From Plantago ovata (Eukaryota; Streptophyta; Magnoliopsida; Lamiales; Plantaginaceae): 64,000 nt of DNA. Below the pieces are notes generated by a model. The model worked only from the letters and a program-made list of their open reading frames with translations. It had not been told where the DNA came from and searched no databases. Below are positions 39,683-50,939 of the stretch, piece by piece. The stretch covers positions 93,544,753 through 93,608,752 of the forward strand of contig CM051456.1 of the NCBI GenBank assembly GCA_028274465.1. Direction: 5' to 3'. Every line of letters starts with the position of its first letter. The stretch's first letter is position 1. Made by a program: the position numbers and the translations under genes.

Positions 39683-42600
39683 TTTGCTTGTCCTCAAGCA
39701 ACTAAGCTAGACTCTAATACAAAAAACATGCAAGACACAAAATGGAGTCTCATGCCAAATAAAATGAACTAATCTACTGAATCTATCAAATGACATATGA
39801 ACAAAAACCATATAAATCAAAGCATGAATATAGGTTGAAGAATACCTCGATTGACTTATACACATCCACATAAGCACTTATGTCAAGACAAGATAGTCTC
39901 TCGTAACATTCTCTACCTGGACCTAGTCAGTGACGACGTAATGAAGCATGCTAAGATACGAATGGTTGTCCCGTGCCTATGAAACTGAGGACTTACTGCT
40001 GTTCCACCATGTTAAGACTTTCCCTCAAAAGAGGTCGAACCAGTACTGGCTCTCATCAAACGAGGGAGGGTTCCCTATAAAAGATAACACTCCCCTATTC
40101 TACCCATCTCTCAAGTAAAGTTTTAAGCTATTCACCACTTCCTGAATGGTAGGACGAGGGTGGTCTATAACAGATGACACTCAAAAACAAAAGACAAAAG
40201 ATAGAAAATTACAACACGATTACGAACATTACAAAAATGGAAAAGACTCAACACTTTGCTAAACTGCTATTTGGCTTTCCTTTTTGGACCCTTCTTTGCT
40301 TTTTTGGGGTCTTTTCTTTTTTTTTTCTTTTTCTTTCCAGATTCTTTTTTCTTTTTCTCTTTTTTTCTGGAAATTTTTTCTTTCTTTTTTTCGATTTTTT
40401 TTTTTAGCCAGCAGTAGCATAACAAAGAGAGAAACAAAATGACTCACACGACTTCCCCAAACCTATTCGAAAGAATAGGTTGGAGTACAAAATTTACGGA
40501 AAAGGAAAAATAAACTCACGATACGAAAATGAAAAACAGAAACAAGTCTAATGATGGTGTAACCCCCTCCCCAAACCTATTCGGAAGAATAGGTTATAAA
40601 CAAAGGATCACACAACCTCACACTACCTCCTTCCTAGGCATTTATCAATCTTAAAGCATGGTGAAGACTTGTTGCCTCTTAGGTACATAATTACTCGGGA
40701 AAACAACCATAAGACCCTAACATGCATCATCCTATTATAAAGGTCTTCGTGAACCGCAGTAGAGAAAACACCACTAAGTGATGTCGAGACTACCAAGCTC
40801 AACTAAGTGCAATACATAAATGTGACAAGCCAAGCGAGAAAAACCTCAAACAAATTCATAGAGATGAAGCATACGATTAATGGCATAGTTAGTTGATCTG
40901 CCCAATAAAAAAGTTCAAAAAATTCGGCAATAAACTCCATATAAAACATGCAAGACTATCCTAGAATGAATGTAGTGAATGCAGCCTAAAAATCTAAGAA
41001 AGCGGTAAACGTGCAAATGCAAATGCAGACGGATAAAGCATGCGAGGTACTATACTCATCCTACCAATACCAAGCTCCAAACTAACAACATCAGATCACT
41101 TAAATCCCATCCCCCCTCATGAAATTAACGCTAGTCCCTAGCAGTAAGAAAATGAGGAATTAAGATGTGATACTAGAAGTTACCCCATGGTTTGGCCTCG
41201 GTCGGCTGAGTATGCTGCTTGTGATTTATTGGGCCTCCTCTATAAGCCTTATAGGGTGTCATCAGGTCTTCAGGTAGGTGCGGTAGTTCCATTTACAGGC
41301 CGGACAGGAACAACTCCTCTATCAGGATCATCATTGCTCGTATGGCCTTCATTGTCACTACTGTCACGCACATCCTCACTAGTAGAGTTGAAGTGGCAGG
41401 TAGAATTCTCAAGAGTAGCCGCCGTTGTTATGGAATTCTCCATCCTGGAGCCCTCCAATAGGATGTGAACTGTTGAAGGGGAAAGGGCAGTGGTATCAGG
41501 ACCTCCCCCTCCAACGTTTTACACCACGAGAAGGTTTCAGTAGGCTGCTCGGATACTCAAAAGTCTTCTACCTTTTTCTCCAATTTCGACCACATTCTCT
41601 ACAGTGGATCCGACCGATGTCTATATGATGCTCACTTTAGAGGCAGGCAAGGGGCACCCCAACAAGGTGCTGGGTACCCATGTCATTATGTTTTGGAACC
41701 AAGCTAGCGCTTCGGAACCTTCGAGCAACTTCGGACTCAAGATCGAATTCGTCGCGGCAAAACTGTCCCGGTGCCTTCCTGTTCACTCGAACTCTGCAGT
41801 CCTCGTGATGGAGTGCTGACGTAATAGTGGTTTCTGTCCCTTCGGTGGTGCATGAATAGGCATAAGAGTCCTTACTCCAGGTATACTCTAGCTCCTCCTC
41901 TTGGATAATCCACGACGTTGTTGCAAAACCCCTTGGCTCGAACGCACATCTAGCGAGGTCACCTTCCTTGACATGGTTCTTCACAGCAATCATACGTGAA
42001 TGCTCCTTTCCCTTGGTATGGTACCTACAAACAGCAGTTAGCACCTCGTATGACACAAAACTGACTCAAATACATACTAAAGTAAAAGCGAAACACACAA
42101 GTGATAAAATCGACAATCGAACTCCCCAAACCGCAATGTCTAGCCTAGCTTCTTCATCATGCAACATACCAACGAAACTACTTCATGCAATACATCACAT
42201 CATGCTCTTACTAGACAACCAATATCCTTGATAACAAGGCTCAATTCATACCATAGCAGCGAAAAATCCAATCATCATAAATCTTCATATTTAATAATTA
42301 AGCATTCTAACGTCAAATCTACCAACATTACATCAATAAACACATCCATATGCTAGAAATCAAAGATAAAGACATAATGCATAACAAGATATATCATCTA
42401 ATAGCAAAATACCCAAATCAACAATTCAAGCAAAGTTGAGCATGCAATTGATAGTAAATAACATGTCTAATCACACAAACAACATACCCATGCATCAAAC
42501 AAGCATAATTGAAGCTCAAATTAGAAAACCCCCAAATTCAAAAATTAGGGTTCTAAGGATGATACCTCAGATCTGAAAATCTAACGCATAAGGATGAAAT

Positions 42601-43010
42601 CTGATCGGATAGGATGATAGATCATGTAATAGGCTTCGAATTAAGCTAAAGAACACTCAATTTGGTCAAGAAATGAAGAAGTTATGACGATTTAAAGATG
42701 AAATTGCGTTTTTCGGGTTGTTTGGGAGGATGAATGAAGAAGAATGAAGAAAATGAGATTTTGGGTAAGAAATCCGCGTTTTTGAAGTTCTGGGACCGTG
42801 GGGCGGTTCGCCCCGTGGTCCCCAATGCAGGGAGACGGTTCCCGACGTCAGAAAATCCGGTTTTAATCCCCGAAACCAATTTTTTTCAAAAAACCACTCG
42901 AAAAATCTCACTCAAACAAAAGCACATACGACACACACAAGAACAAATTCTCATACGAGAAGCAAATAGTTCAAGAATGAATGCATGCAGAAAAACAGTA
43001 AAGAAAGCGC
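39683..43010 (-). other. Long 3' non-coding region of Athila-type element
   Basis: 3.3 kb. In sense order it holds a GGGGCGAACCGCCCC palindrome (42800-42814), an unassigned region with frames of 139 (42056-41637) and 62 codons (41458-41270), two perfect 9-bp stem hairpins with polypurine-like TTTGGGGA next to them (40574-40595 and 40460-40481), and a purine tract (40411-40305). The 139-codon frame resembles no family that I know. It is either a remnant of a pol-distal ORF or chance. Confidence 0.6.
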
Positions 43011-43018
43011 TAAAAATT

Positions 43019-43034
43019 CCGGGTTGCCTCCCGG
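43019..43034 (-). other. Post-coding hairpin CCGGG-AGGCAA-CCCGG
   Basis: Sense CCGGGAGGCAACCCGG forms a 5-bp GC stem with a 6-base loop. A short GGGAGGCAACCC-type hairpin is a recurring feature near the end of coding in Athila-type elements. Its function is not known to me; a structural or termination role is plausible. Confidence 0.6.
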
Positions 43035-43177
43035 ATAGCATCATTGTTTAAAGTCTTTGACTCGACTCCTGTCTGCGCCTATTTCTTCTTTTTGCGGGTA
43101 CTAGGATTCCCCTTCATTGATCTCCTCTCCATGCCACGAACCTGTGAATAAGAAAGAATGTAGGCTGCAAGACCACA

Positions 43178-45226
43178 TTAGTGAGTAGTAATATCGGGCG
43201 GTTCCGGTGGATCCGGTATGGCTTGCAATACGTGTCGCTTGCCATCCACTTCGATGGTGCAAGTTCTTTGGTAGATGTCCATCACGGAGCGTAGCTTGGT
43301 CAAGAATGTTTGCCCTAAGAGTATGACATCCCCCGTCCCAGGTGCAGATGCCGGCATAACCACGAAATTGGTGTATATAGATGCTTCACCGATCTTGACC
43401 AACATATTTTTCACAACGCCCTCGGGTCTCATAAAGGATCCATCCGCCAGTTGCACAATAGCCGTTTGCTCAGATAGTTTTCCAAGGTTGCTCTTTTCAA
43501 ACACATTTAAAGGAATTATGTTTGAGTAGGATCACGTATCTAGTGTGGCACGGACATCTTCAAGCTCACCAATCCCTACCTTAACATCGAAACTTTTAGG
43601 GAGTGGTTCGGGATCCTCTTGCTCCTCATCACTTGTGTCAGAACCAAGGTCCTTCTCTTCTTCCTCAGCCTGTAGAAGTTCTTCCTTCATGCAACACTCG
43701 CACCTAACAACCTTCCTGATGGTGATTTCGTCAGGTACATCACCAGCCAATGTAATGGCATTCGACTTCACAGTGCTGCTAGGCAGTTTGCCTTGTTCCC
43801 TACTTGCTCCTCGGTCGATCAATTCTTGCATATTTTGATGGGCAAGCCTAGTGCTCTCCTCCAACCTATCAAGCCTTGCCCTAGTTTTCTCGGAATCTTC
43901 TTCATAACGTTTGAGAAAACTTTGTGTGTGATCAACCATCTTTTGCAAGTTCTCCATCAGTTGAGCCGACTTCGACTTCAGTGGCTCTTTCGGAGCGGGG
44001 TTTTCGTAGTGATCATTACCATAGTTCAGCCTACTACGGTCTTGGTTGGGTCCATAAGTTTGGTTAGCCGGTGCATATCCTGGATTTTTGCGGTATCCTC
44101 TTCTCCAAAATCCACCTCGAGGATTCCTACCGTCTTGTCCGTAGCTAACTTCTTGAGTACCAAACTCCGTAGCAAAGGCTTCTTCTTCGCCTCCTCGAGC
44201 CCAGTTGCCATCATCGTATGCCAGCTCCGATCTACACATATGAGCCCCATGCCCATAGTTCTTGCATATTCGGCATACTTCGTTCGAAACAGTTGTTCCG
44301 GTGGCGCTCTTGAGGACTTGCTTCAATTCGTTGGTAAAGGACTCGAATTGATCCCCATTCCCCCTATACATAGGGGCTTCTTGAGTCGGTGGAGCTTCAG
44401 GTCCACATCTCTTAACCATTTCTCTTGGGTCCTTGAACTGCGAACCCTTAGCAAGCCTTTCGAAAACTGCCCAGACGGCTTTTGCGGTCTCCTCCCAAAT
44501 ATTGCCTCGGCATTGGAAATCCACCACTTGTTGGTTCTCGAAGGTTAGTCCATTGTAGAAGTGTTGGACTAGGTCGGAAAGTTCAAAACCATGGTGAGGG
44601 CACTTGTTCGTGAGATCTTGGAACCTCTCGAACGCGGTGTAGATGGTCTCATCATAGTCCTGTCTGAATCCAGTGATTTGCGCCTTTAGCGCGGTAGTCA
44701 AGGTGTGAGGGAAGTATTTCTCCATGAAAGCTGAAAAAACCTTTTCCCAAGTGTCCAGCGAGCCGGCTGGTAGAGAACTCAGCCATGACTTGGCCCTGTC
44801 GCCAAGTCCCATAGCAAAAACCTCGGAAGTTGGTATGTCAGCTCCGGGTCGTGGGAGTTGGTTGACGAAATCATCGATATCGTGCAAGTACCCCATCACA
44901 TCTTCCCTTGATAAGCCATAGAACCTCGGAAGTTGTTGGAATGCGTGGTTCTTGATCTCCAGATCTCGGGTTGCAGTCGAAAGAACAATCGCCGGTCCCC
45001 TCATACGATCCTTGGTGGGTTGAACCCATGCCTTCAATGGTCTAGCTTCTGCCATTCCGTCGATTTCCTTGAAAAGATTGTGTAGAGATTCAGAGAAATC
45101 GGTATCCTCTATTTCCTCTAGTGCGCGCCTTTCAAGTAGTCGCCTTCTTTGGTGGTAGACTCGATCGATCTCAGCTATTGAATCAGCAAGCGGTGTACCT
45201 GCAGAACGTGTATGCGGCATACACAA
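43178..45226 (-). pseudogene. Athila-type gag-protease, broken in the protease active site
   Basis: The ATG near 45220 starts MPHTRSAGTPLADSIAEID, then the gag domain (FYGLSREDVMGYLHDIDDF, SWLSSLPAGSLDTWEKVF, FQDLTNKCPHHGFEL), a CCHC knuckle (CRICKNYGHGAHMC), a coiled coil (MVDHTQSFLKRYEEDSEKT) and an aspartic protease. At 43530-43532 the catalytic triplet reads D-T-stop (TGA) where the copy at 61987 has DTGS; the frame then continues (43504-43178) through LADGSFMRPEGV and VILLGQTFL. A 12-base deletion relative to 61987 lies in the gag N-terminal half. The protein would be gag with an inactive, truncated protease. Confidence 0.88.
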
Positions 45227-45368
45227 TCTGTAACAGACTAGGAAAGGTGATTAGAAACAAACTAGGAAAGCAGTATCAGAGAGAGATTAAAAAGGAAAAC
45301 TAAAACTAATAGAATTAGGAATCTAAAGCTGAAAATATAAACAAATTAAACAGAAAAAAGGAGTATAG

Positions 45369-45388
45369 TCCCCGGCGACGACGCCAAT
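45369..45388 (-). other. Athila-type primer-binding site
   Basis: Sense TTGGCGTCGTCGCCGGGGA two bases inside the 5' LTR. Two mismatches from the usual TTGGCGCCGTTGCCGGGGA. Confidence 0.85.
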
Positions 45389-45389
45389 T

Positions 45390-46642
45390 TGATGAACGTG
45401 CGGATGTCGTGCTCCGAGTTCACGCAAATAAATTTGTAATTTAGCCAAAGGCAATCCACAACTACAACGAAAACCGTAGTGTAGCAGTAGAATGACTCGA
45501 ATGTCGTTCTCACAGGACTATAACTAGCTTTATCTATTTAACAAGAGAATATAAAACAGCAGACAGATAGCAATAGGGGGTTTCTAGCAGATAATGGAGA
45601 TTGGTGATAGTATGGTCCTTCTTAACATAACGGGTCGATAATCATGCATAAATTCCTCGGTCTTGCATAGAGATCTTTGAATCAATCTAGTGTCCTATTG
45701 CAAATATTAAGCACTACGAAGATAATTGGTCTGACAAGTCAATCACGATTGTCCTAATGTGTTCCGTAATTATTCAACACTACAAAGATAATTGGTCTGA
45801 TGGTCGACAAGTGTCCAATTGTGCATAATAATTAATACAACATACGACAATTTTGGTTACAACTGATCAACGAAATAAAGCAATGACACGGAGTATAATG
45901 CGCGATATAGCCATTAGCATGATTATCTTCCCTTCGCTAAGAATTCACATACTACCACCAACGATAAGTTTAGCTACTCATAATAGGCATGCAATCAACA
46001 GAAATCATAGAAGAAAACATGTTGAAAGAATATAAAATAAGTAGAATAAAACTGTAAGATACAGAGTTACCGAAGGTTGTCAATCTCCGGATGATTGCGA
46101 TCCTACGAGCTCCAAACTGCTATGAAAAAGTATCCCCTAAGCTACGGAACTCCCAAGACAGGCCCCGGGAAGTGCCTACCTAAAACTATAGAGAGAGGTG
46201 AGAAAGTAGGTCTGGAAAGATATGATTTTCGGAGAAAAACTGAGCACTATATATAGGCCCCGAAAAACTACGGGGCGGTTCGCCCCAGAGTATTTCTCGC
46301 GGAATTCCGCGTTTTCGACGCGTTTTTGGATTTCTTCACCTTTTCGGACTCGGTTTCTGACTTCTAGTAGCCTTCTAACCTCCAGATTCGGCCCCTAGAC
46401 TTCAAATCCTATCCGGAAACTTTCAGATACTCCAAATAGGCTTCTGGAACACCAATTCCTTGTCTACTTCAATATAATTGCCCGGAAATCTTCGAATTTC
46501 AACCAAAACCTGTAAAATAAAATCTAAAGGGAAACGCGACACTATTCTAATAAAATGTACTAAAATATAACTAAATTAACATAGAGGATAGCTAAAATAG
46601 GTGAAAAAGACTCGAATGAAAGTGTAAAATACACATTCATCA
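45390..46642 (-). repeat. 5' LTR of Athila-type element (1253 bp)
   Basis: It differs from the 3' LTR by a 20-base deletion that removes one of the two palindromes (46273-46287 remains) and a handful of substitutions. TATA box (sense CTATATATAG) at 46247-46256. Confidence 0.95.
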
Positions 46643-46794
46643 AACGTCCACACGCAGGTACATTAAAAATAAAAAAATATTTTTTAATTATAGTTTATAG
46701 ACTTAAAATAAATAAATAATATTCAATCTTAAAATCACTATAGAAATTTTAGACAAAAATTATTCCAAGTTTATTACATTTTGGAAGATATTTG

Positions 46795-47217
46795 ATGTTG
46801 ATGATTTCCATTTCAAGCTTGCCGGATCCCTTTCTTTTTCGATCTGTCTTTTTATTTAATTTTCAAGATTTTCTAATATTTCAAATTGGCAAATTGATGT
46901 GATTGAGTACAAAATGTTCCAACGTGTCCATCATCTGCTAGATATTATTATTAAAGGAGATCACCCGATGGCGACATATGCATCATGCATTTTCATGTTG
47001 CTTAATCCTAATCGGACAATTGGTCTCCAAGGACTTGAAATACTAAAAACCATAACAAATATGCTCGGTGGATTTATGAAGCTTAAGATGGGGAGACAAT
47101 CGTTGTGCGCCAACATCGACAAACTCTATCGTTCCCTATCGCATGAAGCATGATTGTTCGACATCTATAACTTCCGATGACCCAATGTGTCTCAAGTGTT
47201 TAGCGGAAAATGTTCGG
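46795..47217 (+). pseudogene. Plant gene fragment, possible F-box-type C-terminal part, copy 1
   Basis: An open frame from about 46890 reads QIDVIEYKMFQRVHHLLDII, KGDHPMATYASCIFMLLNP, IGLQGLEILKTI and ends KLYRSLSHEA. A one-base shift would continue into a cysteine-bearing end (KHDCSTSITSDD, then MCLKCLAE). The layout of a helical repeat then C..C..C near the C-terminus is weakly reminiscent of the plant F-box family like Arabidopsis At2g35280; this is a low-confidence guess. A two-exon relative lies at 37614-37948 and a tandem copy follows at 47453. Confidence 0.45.
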
Positions 47218-47452
47218 GATTTTACATCCTCCCCTCCTTAAAAGGAGTTTCGTCCTCGAAACTTAAACTATTACTCTTCTATTGCACCACCTAAAATGAC
47301 ATCCAATTTTATAAAAAAATTCTCGAACCAAACAATTCAATCCTAATACTTTTCCACTGTCCAGAACTCCAACTTCACTTATAAAGATTCAAGCCTAAAC
47401 TCTATTATCAGTTTTGGTAACAATCAAGTCATCGTACTCTCAACTCCATTCA
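47218..47452. mobile_element. Gypsy (chromovirus-like) fragment between the duplicated copies
   Basis: Contains TTACATCCTCCCCTCCTTAA followed by AAGGAGTTTCGTCCTCGAAAC. Its complement resembles the GAGGACGAAACTCCTTTTAAGG block found just before the 3' LTR of Tekay/Del-type gypsy elements. No complete LTR is present. It separates two near-identical gene fragments. Confidence 0.4.
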
Positions 47453-47790
47453 GTCATTGCTGGATATTATTATTAAAGGAGATCACCCGATGGCGACATA
47501 TGCATCATGCATTTTCATGTTGCTTAATCCTAATCGGACAATTGGTCTCCAAGGACTTGAAATACAAAAAACCATAACAAATATGCCCGGTGGATTTATG
47601 AAGCTCAAGTCGGGGAGACAATCGTTGTGCGCCAACATCTACAATTAAACTCTATCGTTCCCTATCGCATGAAGCATGATTGTTCGGCATCTATAACTTC
47701 CGACGACCCAATGTGTCTCGAGTGCTTAGCGGATTTTGAGATACGATGCTACAACCACGGTTCTGAATTTCCTGACTCGATTATTGGACT
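47453..47790 (+). pseudogene. Plant gene fragment, tandem copy 2
   Basis: About 96% identical by eye to 46932-47215 over the LDIIIKGDHPMATY... region. An AATTAAACTC change introduces an early stop after CANIYN. The other frame reads KHDCSASITSDD, MCLECLADFEIRCYNH and then to a TAA at about 47791, so this copy preserves the probable true C-terminus missing from copy 1. Confidence 0.5.
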
Positions 47791-48348
47791 ATAAAGATAA
47801 TTGTGAGTGATTACATAAACTAAAGTTACATCTTACAAAATGTAACGTGGGATGGAGTATCATTTGGATCAATGAAATAAGGTATGCTTTTGAATTTATG
47901 AATAATAAAGTATCATTAGATTTATCTGTATTAGTGTAGGACCATATTACACCGTGAGAAGTAAAACCCTAATTTAGTCTAAAGCGAATTTAAATACCTC
48001 AACCAAAAATTAAAAATAAAACATTAATAGTATGGTTACATTATTAATTTAAATAAAAATGGATGTGTTTAGTCTAACACAGAATTTATATGCCTAAACA
48101 TGTAGTACGATCATATCTACCAGCATTCTAATATTGAATTAGCATAGATATTGCAATATATTTATATAAGAAATACTTATATCTATTTGTAGAGTCCAAA
48201 AATGATGTCTATGTGATGACACCCCGTAAATTAAATTTCTGACTCCGCCCCGGCAAATTATGTATCTCTAATGCATATCAAGGTCATTTAAAGTGTTAAA
48301 CATGCATACATATACGTGTTTGCAGCTGGGACCGGAGGCAAATGCGAT
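47791..48348. other. Intergenic, no gene seen
   Basis: AT-rich with no family recognised. Confidence 0.5.
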
Positions 48349-48915
48349 GAGTCGGTGACTCTATGGAAATGAATAGTTGTCCTCAATTTGGTGTTGAATA
48401 CCTTTAAGACAACTAACACTAATGTTTTCACTATGTTTAATTCATCCAAAGGCCTCATGATATTTTTGTTTTCTTCACTTCACTAATATTTATCTAAACT
48501 CAAATTTGAGCAGGTATACTAATAATTTTCCGGCTGCGCATGATTTATTTTTGCATTCTCGACCACCAGAAAATTTAGTACATGTACATTAGTATCCTAC
48601 GCCGATGGGCTGGTTTAAGATTAACTATGATGCGAGTCGGTGACTTGGTGGAAATGAATAGCTGCCCTCATTTTGGTGTTGAATATCTTTAAGACAACTA
48701 ACACTAATATATGTCTAATTGATCCAAAGGCCTCATGATGTTTTTGTTTTCTTCACTTCACTAATATTTATCTAAACTCAAATTTGAGCAGGTATACTAA
48801 TAAGTTTCAGGCTGCGCATGATTTATTTTCGCATTCTCGACCACCAGAAAATTTAGTACAGGTACATTATATTGGCATCCTCCGCCGGCGGGATGGTATT
48901 AGATTAACTATGATG
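48349..48915. repeat. 285-bp direct tandem duplication
   Basis: Two copies (48349-48633 and 48634-48915) starting GAGTCGGTGACT, each ending in GATTAACTATGATGCG, with about 90% identity. The end of each copy encodes the first strand of an RNase H-like domain (GWFKINYDA), so an exon start was duplicated with its upstream sequence. Confidence 0.85.
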
Positions 48916-49140
48916 CGGCGATGAAAGGGGGCCAGCAGGGTCGAGCAGTGGGGTACGGATACGGGACCATGATGGTGGGGTTTTGGCGTGAGTAGGCTAG
49001 CTGTGTCTCCTTTTGTAAGTTCACCGGAGGTTGCGAAGGCATATGTGGCCAGAGAAGCGGTAAAGTTGGGGCTGGAACATCATGTGGCTAATGTAGAAAT
49101 AGAATGGGATTGCTTAAGTTTGGTGAAGCAGGTGCAATAA
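48873..49140 (+). pseudogene. RNase H-like (RVT_3-type) domain relic
   Basis: Reading frames give PPPAGWY, stop, INYDAAMKGG, QQGRAVGYGYGT, then after a frameshift SSPEVAKAYVAREAVKLGLE and VEIEWDCLSLVKQVQ, stop. This matches plant non-LTR/RVT_3 RNase H domains (W..P..G..K.N.DGA ... A...A.REA...G......E.D...LV). At least two stops and a frame change make it dead. Confidence 0.7.
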
Positions 49141-49210
49141 CATGGATAAATAGCTCCCTTAATGTTTACATGATTTCGTGTTGCAGGTGATGATCCCATC
49201 TGCGTTCATA

Positions 49211-49350
49211 TACAATAAATAAAACTTCAACTCTTTTATTACTTTTGTTACTAATTGATACAAAACCATCAATTTATGTACAATAAATATATCTCCAACT
49301 CTTTTATTTCATTTGTTACTATTCGATACAAAACCATCAATTTATGTGCA
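49211..49350. repeat. 70-bp direct duplication
   Basis: TACAATAAAT ... CAACTCTTTTATT ... ACAAAACCATCAATTTATG occurs twice (49211-49278 and 49279-49349) with a few differences. Confidence 0.8.
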
Positions 49351-50266
49351 ATTAACCGTCACATGTGTAATATCTTTTTTGGGCAACGGCCAAACTAATG
49401 TACTATTCTACTTAACCACCTTAACACTATTCAAACCACATAGGGGCTCCATTCAAAGACACCACCATACTAATCCAATACCCTTACCACCCGGCCACCC
49501 TAAAAAACTCCATCAAATTTGTAATGTCATTCCGTACATTTACGTTGCCACGGGCTATAACTAGTGAATAAGAATTTGAGATGAATCAAGCCAATAAAAT
49601 AATCAAGTGTGCTAGGTGAGACGACTTTGGTCATTTCATATGTAATAAGCTACACAATTTTCTATTACACATGGCTTTTGAAAATTGAAATGTCTTCACC
49701 TTGACAGACACTACTAAATGGGCAATGCCTTACCTAAAAAGCTTTTATAAGAGAGCTTCAACTTCGACTTTTTAAACAAGTTAATCACTTACTGATCATT
49801 CACCGTTTTCATCACCAGATTCACCACTTTTGAGGAGGAATAAGTCTGACCACTCTACTCAAGCCCTTCATACTAAGTTCAGTAAGGCAGTCGCAGGCAA
49901 CGAGGCTATAACCAAACTAGGACATCCGCACCGTACCCTTACAGGACCTGCTGCAATCATATAATGTTAGAACGATAGCTCGTGAGCACCCCTCTAGTTA
50001 TGTAAACAGGTGCCACCCAACCCACCATCCCGACACCCATTTGGAACAAGCGAATTAATGTATCAAATTCTATCAATGTTGTTGCAAAACTCAAAAACTA
50101 TGAAATTCTAGATGCAAACCTAGTTAGAAAATTAAAGTAGAACACAGAACACGCATATCGTATAAGCGTAATATAGTGTCTTATTATAATTGTAAGACTG
50201 TCTTACTCGAGATTTAATCGTAAAGGAACCTTGTTATCCTGTAAGATATAAAACTAATTACTTCTA
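49351..50266. other. Intergenic, no gene seen
   Basis: AT-rich with scattered short frames. An 83-codon frame at 49313 has no family resemblance and overlaps the duplication. Confidence 0.5.
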
Positions 50267-50800
50267 TCAAACGGAACTTGACAAAAGATAAAACACCACT
50301 CCAGAGAACGCAACACACACTGCTATGTCGCTTCTCTTAAGTTCCTCATTAAGAAGTCTGTCCGATGCGTGCAGCTCCTCTTTGGTTCTTAGCAGATCAT
50401 GAATCTGAGAGTCACATGCTTCCTGTTGCTCTATGAAAAACTCCATCACACTAACCAGCTCACTGTTGTTCTTTTGCAGAACATGAATCTGATACTTTGT
50501 TTCTTCCAGTTCCTTGGTAAATACACTCCGATATTGCAGATCATGTATGTGAGACAGGACTTTTTTCTGTTCCTTCCTGATAACTGTATTCCATGCTTGA
50601 ATCTCATTGTTAGTCATCTTCAGAGCTTGAATGTTGTCCATGATTCTTTTGATTTCTTTCTCAATGTCTTTCCTGGCAGAACGCAAATTATCAATCTCAA
50701 TCTCAAGCTCCAAATCAGCAAGTTGAAATTTGAGCTTGGACATTTTCTGAAGTAACTTGGTGATTGCATTTCTTCCGTGAGGCGTTGTTGGATCCTCCAT
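50267..50800 (-). CDS. Coiled-coil protein with C-terminal membrane anchor
   Basis: 177 codons from ATG 50800. Residues 15-155 are almost entirely charged or amphipathic helix with regular Leu/Ile spacing (LQKMSKLKFQLADLELEIEI, DIEKEIKRIMDNIQALKM, EELHASDRLLNEELKR), predicting a long coiled coil. The last 17 residues (VCVAFSGVVFYLLSSSV) are hydrophobic, fitting a tail-anchored membrane protein. No known family is recognised. It lies 140 bases downstream of the PP2A B' pseudogene on the same strand. A smaller broken relative is at 3854-4193. An upstream in-frame extension through a splice site cannot be excluded. Confidence 0.5.
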   Translation of the reverse strand: MEDPTTPHGRNAITKLLQKMSKLKFQLADLELEIEIDNLRSARKDIEKEIKRIMDNIQALKMTNNEIQAWNTVIRKEQKKVLSHIHDLQYRSVFTKELEETKYQIHVLQKNNSELVSVMEFFIEQQEACDSQIHDLLRTKEELHASDRLLNEELKRSDIAVCVAFSGVVFYLLSSSV

Positions 50801-50939
50801 TCCTCCTCATATGTGAAATATCTGGATGCAGCTTGGTAAGTCTCATACTACCAAATTACAGTTGACAATTCACCAATTTCATCGTCAGTACTAAATATAC
50901 AATCATCATCATAAGACATTTATGTTACCATAAACATAT

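Larger units (their letters stand above)
38392..46642 (-). mobile_element. Athila-type Ty3/gypsy retrotransposon lacking pol
   Basis: 5' LTR 45390-46642, primer site, gag-pro ORF, long non-coding 3' part, polypurine tract, 3' LTR 38392-39664, all read on the minus strand. A perfect AACGT target duplication flanks it (38387-38391, 46643-46647). The LTRs are nearly identical. After the protease the sequence passes straight to the CCGGG-hairpin region that follows coding in these elements; no RT, RNase H or integrase motif is found. Total 8.25 kb. Confidence 0.92.

Noticed and set aside
41187..42056. Possible captured host gene or envelope in the Athila-type 3' region
   Set aside because: Frames of 62-139 codons show no recognisable domain, signal peptide or membrane pattern; kept only as unassigned sequence.
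43545..44548. Plus-strand ORFs of 97 and 251 codons (mirrored at 62671-63584 on the minus strand)
   Set aside because: They are antisense shadows of the gag-protease frame; they recur only because gag recurs.
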